Positions 5,094 through 5,437 of a DNA stretch of 5,437 nucleotides are shown piece after piece (the stretch's first letter is position 1; every line of letters starts with the position of its first letter). A model generated the notes under the pieces. That model did no database searches and was not told the DNA's origin. It saw nothing but the letters and a program-made list of their open reading frames with translations. The DNA is from Acidobacteriota bacterium. Lineage in GTDB: Bacteria > Acidobacteriota > Terriglobia > Acidiferrales > UBA7541. Made by a program: the position numbers and the translations under genes. Where the stretch lies: NCBI GenBank assembly GCA_003153585.1, contig PLZZ01000132.1, positions 1-5,437 of the forward strand, in the 5' to 3' direction.

Positions 5094-5437
5094 ATGCGCG
5101 ACAAATTTACGAACCCAGGCTCTAGCGCGGCACCGCGCGGCGAATGCAGCTCCAGAATCAGCATGCGAAACGGGCTGCTTGCGCTTTTGTGTTCGATAAT
5201 TCTGGCGATTGGCCTGACGGCTTGCCCCAGCCAGAATCACCACGTGGTGAGTTCATCTCCGAATATCACGAGCCTTAATCCAAACGCAGGAGCGGTAGCC
5301 GCGCCCGTAACCATCACCGGCACGAATTTCGGCGCGACGCAAGGGACCAGCACCGTCACCTTCAACGGCACCGCAGCCACGCCGACCAGTTGGAGTGCAA
5401 CGAGCATCACGGCGCCGGTTCCCGCCGGAGCGACCAC
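5094..5437 (+). CDS. IPT/TIG-domain lipoprotein (partial, 5' end)
   Basis: The reading frame from ATG 5094 is open to the window end, giving 114 codons. The N-terminus holds a long polar stretch, then Arg25 and the hydrophobic segment LLALLCSIILAIGLTAC (28-44). LTAC is a lipobox, so Cys44 should be lipidated by a signal-peptidase-II route and the protein anchored in a membrane. The mature part opens with a short polar linker. It continues as an IPT/TIG immunoglobulin-like fold: PNITSLNPNAGAV (56-68), VTITGTNFGATQG (72-84), then VTFNG (88-92). Such domains often occur in tandem in large cell-surface proteins of Acidobacteria and relatives, so the full protein may be much longer. Binding partner and role are unknown. 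The reverse-strand open frame over the same bases (5237-5437) has no recognisable motifs. The non-coding gap before it carries strong hairpins. Confidence 0.82.
   Translation, partial: MRDKFTNPGSSAAPRGECSSRISMRNGLLALLCSIILAIGLTACPSQNHHVVSSSPNITSLNPNAGAVAAPVTITGTNFGATQGTSTVTFNGTAATPTSWSATSITAPVPAGAT

Noticed and set aside
5237..5437. Reverse open frame with hydrophobic translation at the right edge
   Set aside because: The valine-rich translation is the complement of the Thr/Ala-rich IPT/TIG domain; the forward frame has ribosome site, signal peptide and domain.

Overview
The window looks like ordinary chromosome from a moderately GC-rich, soil-type bacterium. An Acidobacteriota (Terriglobia-like) origin is my best guess. 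It rests on the style of the trigger factor, the DUF4870 protein and the IPT/TIG lipoprotein, and on tRNA genes without an encoded CCA. That assignment is inference; no marker gene in the window proves it.

Left part (1-1893, minus strand): a protein quality-control block transcribed leftward. It consists of tRNA-Leu(UAG), a good sigma70-type promoter, tig (trigger factor, complete) and clpP (N-terminal 96 codons only, running off the window). Trigger factor folds nascent chains at the ribosome and ClpP is the proteolytic core of ClpXP/ClpAP. The tig-clpP order is the widely conserved one, with clpX expected beyond the left edge.

Middle (1929-2894, minus strand): a two-gene toxin-antitoxin-like operon with its own AT-rich promoter. 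The first gene encodes a 163-aa protein with a probable winged-helix N-terminus and a charged C-terminal tail. The second, overlapping by ATGA, encodes a VapC-like PIN-domain nuclease. This is the most accessory-looking part of the window.

Right part (3048-5437, plus strand): a small membrane protein with an N-terminal zinc ribbon and a DUF4870 domain; a complete DHH/DHHA1-family phosphoesterase with a variant first motif, starting at GTG behind a clear Shine-Dalgarno; tRNA-Lys(CUU) with an extended -10 promoter; a 230-base non-coding stretch rich in strong RNA hairpins, including two mutually exclusive stems; and the 5' part of a lipoprotein gene with an IPT/TIG domain, cut by the window end.

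I see no IS element, CRISPR array or phage gene. The features most worth a second look are the winged-helix/PIN pair, the structured leader before the lipoprotein gene, and the palindrome sitting on the predicted tig transcription start.
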